Positions 7,735 to 16,202 of a DNA stretch of 64,000 nucleotides are shown here, piece by piece. The notes below the pieces were generated by a model. That model had not been told where the DNA came from and ran no database searches. It worked only from the letters and a program-made list of their open reading frames with translations. The position numbers and the translations under genes are program-made. Origin of the DNA: Alistipes putredinis DSM 17216 (GTDB taxonomy: Bacteria > Bacteroidota > Bacteroidia > Bacteroidales > Rikenellaceae); the NCBI RefSeq assembly GCF_000154465.1, contig NZ_DS499577.1, positions 556,013-620,012 on the forward strand. The letters are read 5' to 3'. Within the stretch, counting starts at the first letter, position 1. Every line of letters begins with the position of its first letter.

Positions 7735-9773
7735 TGGCAAGACCTCGAAAAAAATTAAAGATACTGCTTATAGAGCCAAACTATTCAAATAAGTATCCAC
7801 CAATTGGGCTTATGAAATTATCGACCTATCATAAAATGTTAGGTCATGAAGTCGTTTTCTATAAAGGGGATTTAAAACAGTTTGTTATAGAACGCATTGC
7901 CAATAAATGTATTGATGAGTTTTATAAAATAGATGAAAACATTAATTGGAATCTTTACAAAGATTTGTTTGTTGAGTATATTCGTACAAGGCGGCGGGAT
8001 TTCTTAGTTCAAATCCCGATTAGCTCCACAAATATGGAGATTCTTTTGACAAACAAAATTAATCAGTTTAAAGATTATTATTGGAAAAAAAACTGGGAAG
8101 CAGATCCCGAATGGGATCGCGTCTTTGTAACAACTTTGTTCACGTTCCATTGGCGCATTACTATCGACACCATCAATTTTGCAAAAAAACTAGTTAAAGA
8201 CACAAAAAATTTGATGGTTGGAGGTGTATTAGCAACCATTCAAGCAAAAGAGGTTTACGAGGCAACTGGGATCAAGCCATTTAAAGGAATTTTAAACATT
8301 CCCGGACAACTAGATAAAAGGAATCAACTCATTATCGATAATTTGCCTTTAGATTATTCAATTCTTGATGAAATTGAATATAAATATCCAATGAACAATG
8401 CATATTATGGATATACCACACGTGGATGCATAAGAAAATGTCCGTTTTGCGCTGTTCCCAAATTAGAACCTGTTTATAATTCCTATATTCCTCTTCGAGA
8501 GAGAATCGAAGAAACCCGAAAACAATACGGTGATCAAAAAGACCTTTTATTAATGGATAATAACATATTAGCCTCTTCGGAGTTCGATACGATTATCAAT
8601 GATATTGTAGCTTGCGGATTTGGTAAAGACGCTATATTTATTCAACCAGATTTACTTGCGTTATCCATTGCTCATTTGCGCTCTACACCTGTGATTAACG
8701 AACGGGCAAATATTAGAAAAGCCCAGTCCTTAATTATGGAATTTTACCAAAAATTAAAAGGCGAAGAATCATTTGAGATATATAAAATCATTTTTGAAAA
8801 ATATAAAATTAATAAGCTTCTTACGACTACAAAAGAACACCTGCTCGCCGCATATGACGAAATAAAGGATATTTATAAGAAACATTTTAAACCTGCTCCT
8901 CGTCATCGCTATGTCGATTTCAACCAAGGTGTAGATGCTCGTTTATTTACCGAAGAGAATGTCAAGCAGTTAAGCAGAATCGCAATACGCCCGTTAAGAA
9001 TAGCTTTCGATAATATAAAAACGGAAGCACAATATACTCGCGCGATTGAAATGAGCAGCAAGGTTGGATTGAAAGATTTCTCCAACTACTTGTTATATAA
9101 CTTCGATGATCATCCAGATGATTTATATCATCGGTTAAGGATCAATGTAGAATTGTGTGATCGATTAAATGTGAGTATCTATTCTTTTCCCATGAAATAC
9201 CACCCCATCCGTCGCACGGAAGATATGGATGAGGATTATTCTCACAATCGAGACTATATTGGCAAATACTGGAATCGTAAGTATATCCGAGCTATTCAGG
9301 CTGTTCTCAATAGTACAAAAGGTAAGATTGGCAAGGGAACATCATTTTTCATGAAAGCTTTTGGCGAAAATATCGAGGAATACCATAAGCTTCTTGAAAT
9401 GCCAGAAACCATGATTATTTATCGTTATTTCTTCGAATGGCTTGGGCTGGAAAATGGCGGAAAGAAAACGGCTATTGAGATTTTAGGAAATGATTCGATA
9501 TGCAATGCATCGGCCCACTCGTGGTGGAAAGCCTTTTGTACTTGCAAGGAAAATGTATCATCCAAAGAATGGGAAATGGCGTTGAATATTATTCATAAAA
9601 ATGATTTTAGCAAATCATATCATACTGGAAATTCTTATGTCGATACGTTACTGGGATATTATGTCAGCTATCGACAAGCTATTATCGAACCTAATACGGA
9701 TCTGTATAAACTAAAACAAGTATATGACCAAAATCCGCTCAAAGAATTAAGACGGACGCAAAAAATCAAATAA
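7734..9773 (+). CDS. Radical SAM protein with B12-binding-like N-terminus
   Basis: The 679-residue protein begins with KILLIEPNYSNKYPPIGLM, typical of the cobalamin-binding-like domain that precedes some radical SAM domains. The [4Fe-4S]/SAM motif is C232-xxx-C236-xx-C239 (GCIRKCPFC), followed by LLLMDNNILAS, the second strand of the barrel. A long helical insertion separates this from FNQGVDARLFTEENV and IRPLRIAFDN. The last 200 or so residues are unassigned. Substrate is unknown; nucleic acid, nucleotide or peptide modification are all possible. The start codon overlaps the preceding stop (TAATG), which implies translational coupling. A radical SAM enzyme beside a HerA/NurA pair and an Hsp90-like ATPase is unusual. 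Confidence 0.85.
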   Translation: MARPRKKLKILLIEPNYSNKYPPIGLMKLSTYHKMLGHEVVFYKGDLKQFVIERIANKCIDEFYKIDENINWNLYKDLFVEYIRTRRRDFLVQIPISSTNMEILLTNKINQFKDYYWKKNWEADPEWDRVFVTTLFTFHWRITIDTINFAKKLVKDTKNLMVGGVLATIQAKEVYEATGIKPFKGILNIPGQLDKRNQLIIDNLPLDYSILDEIEYKYPMNNAYYGYTTRGCIRKCPFCAVPKLEPVYNSYIPLRERIEETRKQYGDQKDLLLMDNNILASSEFDTIINDIVACGFGKDAIFIQPDLLALSIAHLRSTPVINERANIRKAQSLIMEFYQKLKGEESFEIYKIIFEKYKINKLLTTTKEHLLAAYDEIKDIYKKHFKPAPRHRYVDFNQGVDARLFTEENVKQLSRIAIRPLRIAFDNIKTEAQYTRAIEMSSKVGLKDFSNYLLYNFDDHPDDLYHRLRINVELCDRLNVSIYSFPMKYHPIRRTEDMDEDYSHNRDYIGKYWNRKYIRAIQAVLNSTKGKIGKGTSFFMKAFGENIEEYHKLLEMPETMIIYRYFFEWLGLENGGKKTAIEILGNDSICNASAHSWWKAFCTCKENVSSKEWEMALNIIHKNDFSKSYHTGNSYVDTLLGYYVSYRQAIIEPNTDLYKLKQVYDQNPLKELRRTQKIK

Positions 9774-9783
9774 ATATATTGTT

Positions 9784-10170
9784 ATGGAAAATGTATTGTT
9801 ATTAGAAATAAAACAACTATATGATTCATTAGTTGCAGCACCTTATGGAGAATATGTACATGGTTATGGTACTCAAAAGCCGAATGGATTTAAGTATAAA
9901 TCAAATGCTCAAACATTATTTAATAAGGTTGTAGAGTTGAATGAGAAATGTCGTCCGTCTTATATTGATGAACAAACGATATTTCAGTTATCGCATACTT
10001 TGGAAAAAGAAGTAGAACATGTTGTTGGAACATATGAGGAAGCTATCAAACCAAATGCAGCCCAAAAACGATGGCAAGAATTAGATGATAAAATGAATCG
10101 AGCAACCCGCCAAATTCATCTGGATATCTATAGCTTGTTATCTTATATTGAAGAAACCAGCCACGAATAA
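9784..10170 (+). CDS. Small protein of unknown function, last gene of the operon
   Basis: The 128-residue protein lies 10 bp after the radical SAM gene and is equally AT-rich. It is predicted to be mostly helical and charged (KRWQELDDKMNRATRQIHL), with no signal peptide, no membrane segment and no motif I recognise. Its place in the same tight operon suggests an adaptor, sensor or regulator of the upstream enzymes, but nothing in the sequence defines a function. It is the last accessory gene before tRNA-Cys. Confidence 0.6.
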   Translation: MENVLLLEIKQLYDSLVAAPYGEYVHGYGTQKPNGFKYKSNAQTLFNKVVELNEKCRPSYIDEQTIFQLSHTLEKEVEHVVGTYEEAIKPNAAQKRWQELDDKMNRATRQIHLDIYSLLSYIEETSHE

Positions 10171-10206
10171 AGGTTGGTATTACAAATGTATGACAATTCA
10201 AAAATA

Positions 10207-10238
10207 AAACCGCGTTGTAGATAGCTGCAACGCGGTTT
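10207..10238 (-). terminator. Intrinsic terminator of tRNA-Cys
   Basis: A 14-bp stem with one wobble pair (AAACCGCGTTGTAG with CTGCAACGCGGTTT) and a 4-nt loop is followed on the minus strand by TTTTATTTT. It begins 5 bp past the tRNA 3' end and also faces the last gene of the accessory operon. Confidence 0.85.
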
Positions 10239-10243
10239 CTGTG

Positions 10244-10314
10244 AGGTCTGAAGCGGATTCGAACCGCTGTACAAGGTTTTGCAGACCTTTGCCTAGCCAC
10301 TCGGCCATCAGACC
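10244..10314 (-). tRNA. tRNA-Cys (GCA)
   Basis: The reverse complement gives a 71-nt cloverleaf: acceptor GGTCTGA/TCAGACC, D-arm GGCCGAGTGGCTAGGC, anticodon arm with GCA in GGTCTGCAAAACC, T-arm AGCGG-TTCGAAT-CCGCT and discriminator U. CCA is not encoded (CAC follows). Its 3' end points to the accessory block, which makes it a possible integration site for the element to the left. A textbook promoter lies upstream and a strong terminator downstream. Confidence 0.95.
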
Positions 10315-10336
10315 CTGATTCCCTGGATCGGGTTTG

Positions 10337-10367
10337 CAAATATACGAAGATTTCTCTTTTCTGCAAA
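10337..10367 (-). promoter_or_regulatory. Promoter of tRNA-Cys
   Basis: On the minus strand TTTG (10364-10367), a 19-bp spacer and TATATTTG (10337-10344) match the Bacteroidetes sigma-A consensus exactly. The -7 element is 22 bp upstream of the tRNA 5' end. Confidence 0.75.
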
Positions 10368-10380
10368 ACTTCCGGGCAAC

Positions 10381-10412
10381 TTTGCATTTTTATCGGCAAA
10401 AACCTATCTTTA
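10381..10412 (+). promoter_or_regulatory. Candidate dprA promoter
   Basis: TTTG (10381-10384), a 20-bp spacer and TATCTTTA (10405-10412) give a near-consensus Bacteroidetes promoter, back to back with the tRNA-Cys promoter. The dprA start codon is about 96 bp downstream. Confidence 0.6.
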
Positions 10413-10508
10413 CAACCGCTAACCGAAGCCCCGAAGCGGGTCCGGAACCTACGGTTTCGCCCAAAAGAGGCGGAGCCGAACTCATTCGGGGATTGCCGGA
10501 TACGGAAA

Positions 10509-11621
10509 ATGAAGCGCGAAATTCCAGACATAGCCCTTACCCTCACGCCGGGAATAGGCCCGAAAGGGGCGGTCCATCTGCTCGACGTATTCGGTTCGGC
10601 AGAGGCGGTTTTCTCCGCTTCGGCCGACGAACTCATCGAAAAAGCCCGACTCCGACCGGAACTCGCGCGGGCGATCCTCCAAAAGAAAGCGTTCGCAGAC
10701 GCAGAGCGCGAAGTCAAACATTGCCGCAAACACGGGATCGAGATCATCGCCTCCACCGACGCACAATACCCGGCCCTGCTGCGCGAAACCGCCGACTACC
10801 CGCATGTGCTGTATGTTCTGGGTTCCCCGGAAGCGCTCGGCAAGACGACGCTTACGATGGTCGGCACGCGTCGGATGACTCCGTACGGGCAACAGATGGC
10901 CGACCGGCTGATCGGCGAACTGGCAGACCGGGTGGCGGATACGGTGATCGTGAGCGGCCTAGCCTTCGGCATCGATACGGCCTGTCACCGTGCGGCGCTC
11001 GCTTTCGGCATGCCGACCGTCGGCATCATCGCCTCGGCCCTTCCCGGCATCACGCCCGCACAGCACACGGCCGTCGCCCGGGATATGATCGAACACGGCG
11101 GAGCCGTCGTTTCGGAGCTGCACTCCCAAACCAGGCAGAACGGCAACTTTTACCACTCCCGCAACCGTCTGCTGGCAGGCATAAGCGGCGGTACGGTCGT
11201 CGTAGAATCGCCCGTCGAAGGCGGGTCGATGGATACGGCACGGCTGGCGGACGGCTACAACCGCACGCTGATGGCCGTCCCTGGACGCGCGACGGACTTC
11301 GCCTCGGCCGGAGCCAATCTGCTGATTCGGACCCAGCGTGCCCAAATGGTATGCACGGGCGAAGATATCGTGCGGGAAATGATGTGGGACCAGAACCGCC
11401 CCGGCGATCTGATCGACCGGCCGACAGCGGCTCCCGCAGCACTCACGCGCGACGAAGAGGGGCTGCTGGGCTGCTTCCGCACCGACGACCCGATATCCGC
11501 AGAAGAGCTTTGCGAACTCTCGGGGCTCGGATTCGGCGAACTTTCGGCCCTGCTGCTGGGACTCGAAATGGCCGGAGCCGTCCGGCAGCTTCCGGGGAAC
11601 CGATATATGAAACTACGCTAA
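10509..11621 (+). CDS. dprA: DNA processing protein DprA/Smf
   Basis: The 370-residue protein has the full DprA layout. The N-terminal helix-hairpin-helix/SAM-like part has LTPGIGPKGAVHLL. The Rossmann-like core has MVGTRRMTPYGQQMA, IVSGLAFGIDTACHRAAL and NFYHSRNRLLAGI. The C-terminal winged-helix (DprA_WH-like) region includes ISAEELCELSGLGFGELSALL. DprA loads RecA on incoming single-stranded DNA during transformation, and it is widely conserved even where competence is not described. Host-like GC marks the return to core genome to the right of tRNA-Cys. Confidence 0.95.
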   Translation: MKREIPDIALTLTPGIGPKGAVHLLDVFGSAEAVFSASADELIEKARLRPELARAILQKKAFADAEREVKHCRKHGIEIIASTDAQYPALLRETADYPHVLYVLGSPEALGKTTLTMVGTRRMTPYGQQMADRLIGELADRVADTVIVSGLAFGIDTACHRAALAFGMPTVGIIASALPGITPAQHTAVARDMIEHGGAVVSELHSQTRQNGNFYHSRNRLLAGISGGTVVVESPVEGGSMDTARLADGYNRTLMAVPGRATDFASAGANLLIRTQRAQMVCTGEDIVREMMWDQNRPGDLIDRPTAAPAALTRDEEGLLGCFRTDDPISAEELCELSGLGFGELSALLLGLEMAGAVRQLPGNRYMKLR

Positions 11622-11656
11622 TAAAAAATAAATACAAAATACACTATCCCAATCCT

Positions 11657-12118
11657 ATGAAACAATTCGTCATCTTATTTCTTTTATTTACTATCAGCCC
11701 AATCAGTTTCACTTTTGCACAAAACAAAATTTTCTGTGAAATTATTGAACAAATCGTAAGTCAGAAAAAAACTCGAATATACCTCGATTACGGGCAAGAA
11801 CGCAATAAAAAGAAAGATATCAGACTCGAAAACGAAAATGAAAAAGCTGAAATCTTCTATTCCCGGGTGGAAGCACTTAACATTATGTCCGCATTGGGTT
11901 GGAAATTCGAGCAAGCATATGTAAAAGTATCTGGAAGCAGCGGAAACGGATATGGCAGTACATCAAGTACAACTCACTACTTGTTGAGTAAAGATGTAGA
12001 TTCAATTCAGGAAATAAACAACATTATTGATGAAATAAAAGCAAAAAAATCCGAATTAAATAATATACCCACCGAATCAGAACAACGAGACACCAACTCT
12101 ATAAACAAAATATTTTAA
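11657..12118 (+). CDS. Hypothetical secreted protein
   Basis: The 153-residue protein begins with a clear signal peptide (MKQFVILFLLFTISPISFTF, cleavage near FAQ-NK). The mature part is polar and lysine-rich, with SRVEALNIMSALGWKFEQAY and a Ser/Gly/Thr-rich stretch. The pattern resembles small DUF-type Bacteroidetes periplasmic proteins whose 'LGW.fe.ay' core is seen in many hypothetical entries. It is far more AT-rich than dprA and tatD on either side, so it is probably a recent insertion. A larger frame across this region (10334-12118) is not a real gene. Function unknown. Confidence 0.65.
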   Translation: MKQFVILFLLFTISPISFTFAQNKIFCEIIEQIVSQKKTRIYLDYGQERNKKKDIRLENENEKAEIFYSRVEALNIMSALGWKFEQAYVKVSGSSGNGYGSTSSTTHYLLSKDVDSIQEINNIIDEIKAKKSELNNIPTESEQRDTNSINKIF

Positions 12119-12136
12119 GACAAAATTTCCGAAACA

Positions 12137-13000
12137 TTGAATTATCTGATCGACACCCACTCGCATATCTACGCCGAAGAGTTCGACGCCGACCGCGACG
12201 AGGCGATCCGCCGCGCCCGCGAAGCCGGGGTGGAGCGGCTGCTGCTGCCGGCGATCGACTCCGAGAGCCACGGGCGCCTCTTCGACACCGTGCGCCGCTA
12301 TCCGGACCACTGCACCCCGATGATGGGGCTGCACCCGACCTCCATCAACGACAATCCCCGTTGGCGGGAAGAGCTGGCGTTGGTCGAACGCTACCTCTGC
12401 TCGCCACCCGAAGGCGTCGGACGATTCTGCGCCGTGGGCGAAATCGGACTCGACTACTACTGGGACGACCGCTTCAAGGCCGAACAGCTCGAGGCATTCA
12501 CGAAACAGTGCCGCCTGGCCGCGACCTATGACCTTCCCGTCGCCATCCATACGCGGGCGGCCTGGAAAGATATGTGCCGCACTGTCGAAACGGAAACGAA
12601 GGCCGCCCGCGAAAAAGGGCTGCGCCTGCGGGGTGTTTTCCACGCCTTCGCCGAAGACGCCGACACCTACCGGCAGTTGAAGGAGTGCGGCGACTTCCTG
12701 TTCGGCATCGGCGGTGTGGTGACCTTCAAAAAGAGCCGGCTGGCCGATACCGTACGCGAAATGGAGCTCGACGACCTGGTGCTCGAAACCGACTGTCCCT
12801 ACCTGACGCCGGTTCCCTATCGCGGCCAGCGAAACGAATCCGGATATATTCCTTATATTTGCAACAAAATCGCAGCGCTGAAAGGCACGACACCCGAAGA
12901 GGTAGCGGCAGCCACGACCCGCAACGCCCGGCGGATGTTCGGCTTCGACGCGGCGCGACAGACGACAAACGACCATTCAAGCCCTACCGAATCGATATGA
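12137..13000 (+). CDS. tatD: TatD family metal-dependent hydrolase/DNase
   Basis: The 287-residue protein has the TatD metal-ligand set: IDTHSHIYAEEF near the start, AVGEIGLDYYW, PVAIHTRAAW, GVFHAF and LETDCPYLTPVPYRG. TatD enzymes act on DNA or RNA ends with divalent metals. The start is TTG at 12137, with no better codon nearby, 18 bp after the preceding stop. Its stop overlaps the asparaginase start (ATGA), so the two are co-translated. It has typical host GC and is a housekeeping copy, not part of a Qat-type defence set. Confidence 0.93.
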   Translation: MNYLIDTHSHIYAEEFDADRDEAIRRAREAGVERLLLPAIDSESHGRLFDTVRRYPDHCTPMMGLHPTSINDNPRWREELALVERYLCSPPEGVGRFCAVGEIGLDYYWDDRFKAEQLEAFTKQCRLAATYDLPVAIHTRAAWKDMCRTVETETKAAREKGLRLRGVFHAFAEDADTYRQLKECGDFLFGIGGVVTFKKSRLADTVREMELDDLVLETDCPYLTPVPYRGQRNESGYIPYICNKIAALKGTTPEEVAAATTRNARRMFGFDAARQTTNDHSSPTESI

Positions 13001-14025
13001 AACCTTCGATCCTGATTATCTATACCGGCGGCACGATCGGCATGAAGCCCGACCCGACGACCGGCGCCCTCGTACCGTTCGACTTCAGCGGCATCTTCGA
13101 GGAGTTCCCGACCCTCCAAAGCCTGAACATCGGCATCGAGGTATTCACGATGGACCCCGTGATCGACTCATCGAACGTCAGCCCCCGCAACTGGCTCGAC
13201 CTGGCGGCGATCATCCGCGACAACTACGCCCGCTACGACGGGTTCGTCGTGCTGCACGGCACCGACACGATGTCCTACACCGCTTCGGCCCTGAGCTTCC
13301 TGCTCGAAAACCTGGCCAAACCCGTCGTCTTCACCGGCAGCCAGATTCCGATCGGCGTGCTGCGCACCGACGGGCGCGAAAACCTGATGACGGCCATCGA
13401 AATCGCTTCGGCCCGCATCGACGGCCGCCCCGCCGTTCCCGAAGTGTCGCTCTATTTCCAGAACTGTCTGTTCCGCGCCAACCGCACGACCAAACGCAGT
13501 TCGGAAGACTTGAGCGCCTTCTGGTCGTACAACTATCCGGCCCTGGCCGACGTGGGCGTCAATATCACCTACCACACCGAATACATTCTCCAGCCGGAGC
13601 GCTACGACGAACCCCTGCACATCGCCGCCCGCCTGAGCGGAGGTATCGCCGTCGTCAAGCTCTTCCCCGGCATCGAGGAACGGACCCTGCGCGCGATGCT
13701 CTCGGCCGAAGGGCTCCGGGGCGTCGTGCTCGAAACCTTCGGCGCAGGAAACGCCCCGACCAGCGAATGGTTCATCCGCGTGCTCGAAGAGGCGATCGAC
13801 CGGGGACTGATCGTCCTCAACGTCACGCAGTGCCGGGGCGGTCGGGTCATGATGGAACTCTACGAAACGGGACTCCGCCTGCAGCGGATCGGCGTGCTCT
13901 GCGGCCACGACATGACCACCGAAGCGGCCGTCACAAAATTGATGTACGTCCTCGGACTCGAACTGCCCCGCGAGCAAACGCTCGACCTGCTCCGCACGCC
14001 CCTCAAAGGAGAATTTACCGACTAA
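12997..14025 (+). CDS. ansA: L-asparaginase, type I (cytoplasmic)
   Basis: This 342-residue protein converts L-asparagine to aspartate and ammonia. The two threonine-containing active-site motifs are visible: IYTGGTIGMK at the N-terminus and VVLHGTDTMSYTASAL at about residue 85-100. No signal peptide is present, in keeping with the type I cytoplasmic enzyme. TFGAGNAPTS and QCRGGRV are further family segments. The start was fixed by the 4-bp overlap with tatD. An unusually long gap to exbB follows. Confidence 0.93.
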   Translation: MKPSILIIYTGGTIGMKPDPTTGALVPFDFSGIFEEFPTLQSLNIGIEVFTMDPVIDSSNVSPRNWLDLAAIIRDNYARYDGFVVLHGTDTMSYTASALSFLLENLAKPVVFTGSQIPIGVLRTDGRENLMTAIEIASARIDGRPAVPEVSLYFQNCLFRANRTTKRSSEDLSAFWSYNYPALADVGVNITYHTEYILQPERYDEPLHIAARLSGGIAVVKLFPGIEERTLRAMLSAEGLRGVVLETFGAGNAPTSEWFIRVLEEAIDRGLIVLNVTQCRGGRVMMELYETGLRLQRIGVLCGHDMTTEAAVTKLMYVLGLELPREQTLDLLRTPLKGEFTD

Positions 14026-14028
14026 AAC

Positions 14029-14060
14029 ATTGTGCGTACGAAAATAATTTTGTATATTTC
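14029..14060 (+). promoter_or_regulatory. Candidate promoter of the ExbB/ExbD operon
   Basis: ATTG (14029-14032), 20 bp, TATATTTC (14053-14060) is close to the Bacteroidetes consensus. It would give a leader of about 270 nt, and the 312-bp gap between ansA and exbB becomes very A-rich near the start codon. No riboswitch or clear hairpin was recognised. A closer promoter may exist. Confidence 0.35.
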
Positions 14061-14337
14061 GGAGCTAAAAATCGCATCGACAGGGTCTCGGAGAGAGGCA
14101 CGCAGACTGTCCGAAAAAGGATAAAACATTACCGCTCAATTCATTGCAGAGAATATTACTGCCGAAAAGAGAAACCGGGGCATTTTTCCGACCAGACAGC
14201 CGGATTGTCGAAAAAAGCTAAAATAAAACGAATTTGAACCGCGATAAGCCAGACAGGACAAAAAAAAATTACATTTTTTGAAATAAAAAACGCAAACGAA
14301 AAAACGATCAACTAATCAAAATTTTAATTAAACAACC

Positions 14338-15129
14338 ATGAAAAAACTTTTTTTGATTGTAGCAGTCGCCATCTTCTCGCTTGGTACTGTTAACGCTTTC
14401 GCCCAGGAGACGACTACGCCTGCAACCGAGGAGACCGCAGTCGTTGAAGAAACCGTAGTGGACGAAGTTCCGGCTTCGGACACTCAGCTTGCCGAAGCTA
14501 AGCCGATGCACCAGGTGCTGATGCAGAAGTTCCTCGAAGGCGGTTGGGAGTGGATGCTTCCGGTGCTCCTCTGCTTGGTATTCGGTCTTGCCATTGCCAT
14601 CGAGCGTATGCTTTACCTGAGCCTTTCCACCATCAACTCCAAGAAACTGATCGCACAGGTCGAAGAAGCGCTGAAAAAGGGCGGTATCGAAGCTGCCAAG
14701 GAAGTTTGCCGCAACAAGCGCGGTCCGGTCGCATCGATCTTCTATCAGGGTCTGGATCGTTACAACCAGGGTTTGGACAGTGTCGAGAAAGCCGTCGTTT
14801 CCTACGGTTCGGTACAGACCGGCCGCATGGAGTCGGGCTTGAGCTGGATCGGTCTGTTCATCGCACTTAGCCCGATGCTCGGATTTATGGGTACCGTCGT
14901 GGGTATGATCGAGGCGTTCGACGCCATCCAGGCTGCGGGCGATATCTCTCCGACGCTGGTTGCCGGCGGTATCAAGGTCGCCCTGCTGACCACCCTGCTG
15001 GGTCTTATCGCTGCGGTTATTCTTCAGTTGTTCTACAACTATATCGTTTCCAAGATCGACTCGCTCGTAAACGATATGGAGGATTCGTCCATCACCCTGA
15101 TGGATATCCTGACGGCTTACAAGAAATAA
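14338..15129 (+). CDS. exbB: ExbB/TolQ/MotA-family proton channel protein
   Basis: The 263-residue protein has a signal-like N-terminal helix, then a Thr/Glu-rich linker and three transmembrane helices: WMLPVLLCLVFGLAIAIERM; WIGLFIALSPMLGFMGTVVG; and VALLTTLLGLIAAVILQLF. The conserved GTVVGMIEAF and GGIKVALLTT segments define the family. With ExbD it forms an inner-membrane motor driven by proton flow that energises TonB-dependent outer-membrane transport. It heads an operon with a small membrane protein and two exbD genes, a common Bacteroidales arrangement. The cleavable-looking N-terminal extension is usual in this phylum. Confidence 0.92.
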   Translation: MKKLFLIVAVAIFSLGTVNAFAQETTTPATEETAVVEETVVDEVPASDTQLAEAKPMHQVLMQKFLEGGWEWMLPVLLCLVFGLAIAIERMLYLSLSTINSKKLIAQVEEALKKGGIEAAKEVCRNKRGPVASIFYQGLDRYNQGLDSVEKAVVSYGSVQTGRMESGLSWIGLFIALSPMLGFMGTVVGMIEAFDAIQAAGDISPTLVAGGIKVALLTTLLGLIAAVILQLFYNYIVSKIDSLVNDMEDSSITLMDILTAYKK

Positions 15130-15159
15130 TTCGCACTTATAAAGACTTTATTCCCTATT

Positions 15160-15579
15160 ATGAAAAAAATATTAAACATATTGCTGGGCGTCATCCTGCT
15201 GATTACGGTGATTCTGACCGTATATGCAATGGTGGCCGGCGGCAGCAACGAGGCGATCAACCTGAACCTCATCTGGAGTTATATCCTGATCGCAGTCGGT
15301 ATTGCAACAGCACTGTTCACGGCCGTTTGGGGTATGGTCAACAGTTCCAAAGGCATCAAAGGAACGCTGCTTTCGACACTTCTGATCATCGTCATCGTCG
15401 CGGCAGCCTACCTGATCGCCCGCGGACATACGATCGAAATTCCGGACGTCGCGAACGGAGGCTTCTTCCCGCATCCTGAAACCGTTATCACGGAAGCCAG
15501 CATTCTGGTAACCTACGTAGCTCTGGGTGCCGCTGTTCTGACAGCTATTTTCACAGAGATATACAAAGCTTTCAAATAG
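15160..15579 (+). CDS. Small inner-membrane protein of the ExbB-ExbD operon
   Basis: The 139-residue protein has four hydrophobic segments (ILLGVILLITVILTVYAMV; LIWSYILIAVGIATALFTAV; LLSTLLIIVIVAAAYLIA; ILVTYVALGAAVLTAIF) and little else. It lies 30 bp after exbB and 10 bp before the first exbD. Proteins like this recur at this place in Bacteroidales exb operons and are presumed parts of or accessories to the motor. No enzymatic motif is present. Confidence 0.75.
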   Translation: MKKILNILLGVILLITVILTVYAMVAGGSNEAINLNLIWSYILIAVGIATALFTAVWGMVNSSKGIKGTLLSTLLIIVIVAAAYLIARGHTIEIPDVANGGFFPHPETVITEASILVTYVALGAAVLTAIFTEIYKAFK

Positions 15580-15589
15580 AGTTTGAACG

Positions 15590-16201
15590 ATGCCTATAGA
15601 TAAAAGAAAAGTACAGGAGATCAATGCCGGTTCAATGGCCGACATCGCTTTCTTGCTGCTCATATTCTTCCTGGTGGCTACGACGATGAACGTCGATACG
15701 GGTATCGCCCGTAACCTGCCGCCGATGCCCCCCGAGGATCAAAAGGTCGAGGATATGAAGGTGAAGATACGTAACCTTCTGCCCGTTCTGGTGAACGGCC
15801 GCGGCGATATCTTCGTGGGCAGGGCCGGCGAACAGGAGTACGTCGATATCCACCAGTTGAAGGACCGGGCGAAGGACTTCCTCCTCAATGTGATGGACGA
15901 TCCCAACCTGCCCGAAAAAGAGGTCGAGGAGTTCGAGCTCCCCGACGGCAGCAAATGGAGCTATCCGGTCGGAAAAGGCGTACTCTCGCTGCAAACGACC
16001 AAAGATACCCAATATCAGATCTACATCATGGTACAGAACGAGCTGACGCGTGCGATCAACGAAATCCGTGACGAAGTTTCGAAGAATAAATTCCAAATGA
16101 AATTCTCGGATCTCGGAGAAGCGGAGCGCGGTATCGTAGCCAAAGCCGTTCCCATGAGTATCTCGGAAGCAGAACCCAGAGATTTAGGAGGAAAAAAGTA
16201 G
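15590..16201 (+). CDS. exbD: ExbD/TolR-family biopolymer transport protein (first copy)
   Basis: The 203-residue protein has the ExbD start: basic N-terminus, then SMADIAFLLLIFFLVATTM, with the proton-path aspartate in the transmembrane helix. A periplasmic domain of about 160 residues follows, longer than in Proteobacterial ExbD. It ends 1 bp before the second exbD gene. Two different ExbD paralogues after one ExbB are typical of Bacteroidetes and may form mixed dimers within the ExbB pentamer. Confidence 0.9.
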   Translation: MPIDKRKVQEINAGSMADIAFLLLIFFLVATTMNVDTGIARNLPPMPPEDQKVEDMKVKIRNLLPVLVNGRGDIFVGRAGEQEYVDIHQLKDRAKDFLLNVMDDPNLPEKEVEEFELPDGSKWSYPVGKGVLSLQTTKDTQYQIYIMVQNELTRAINEIRDEVSKNKFQMKFSDLGEAERGIVAKAVPMSISEAEPRDLGGKK

Positions 16202-16202
16202 T

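Noticed and set aside
10334..12118. 594-codon + strand frame that covers dprA in another frame and ends in the secreted protein
   Set aside because: Only the last 153 codons (11657 onward) are real; the rest is an Arg/Pro/Gly-rich shadow of dprA.
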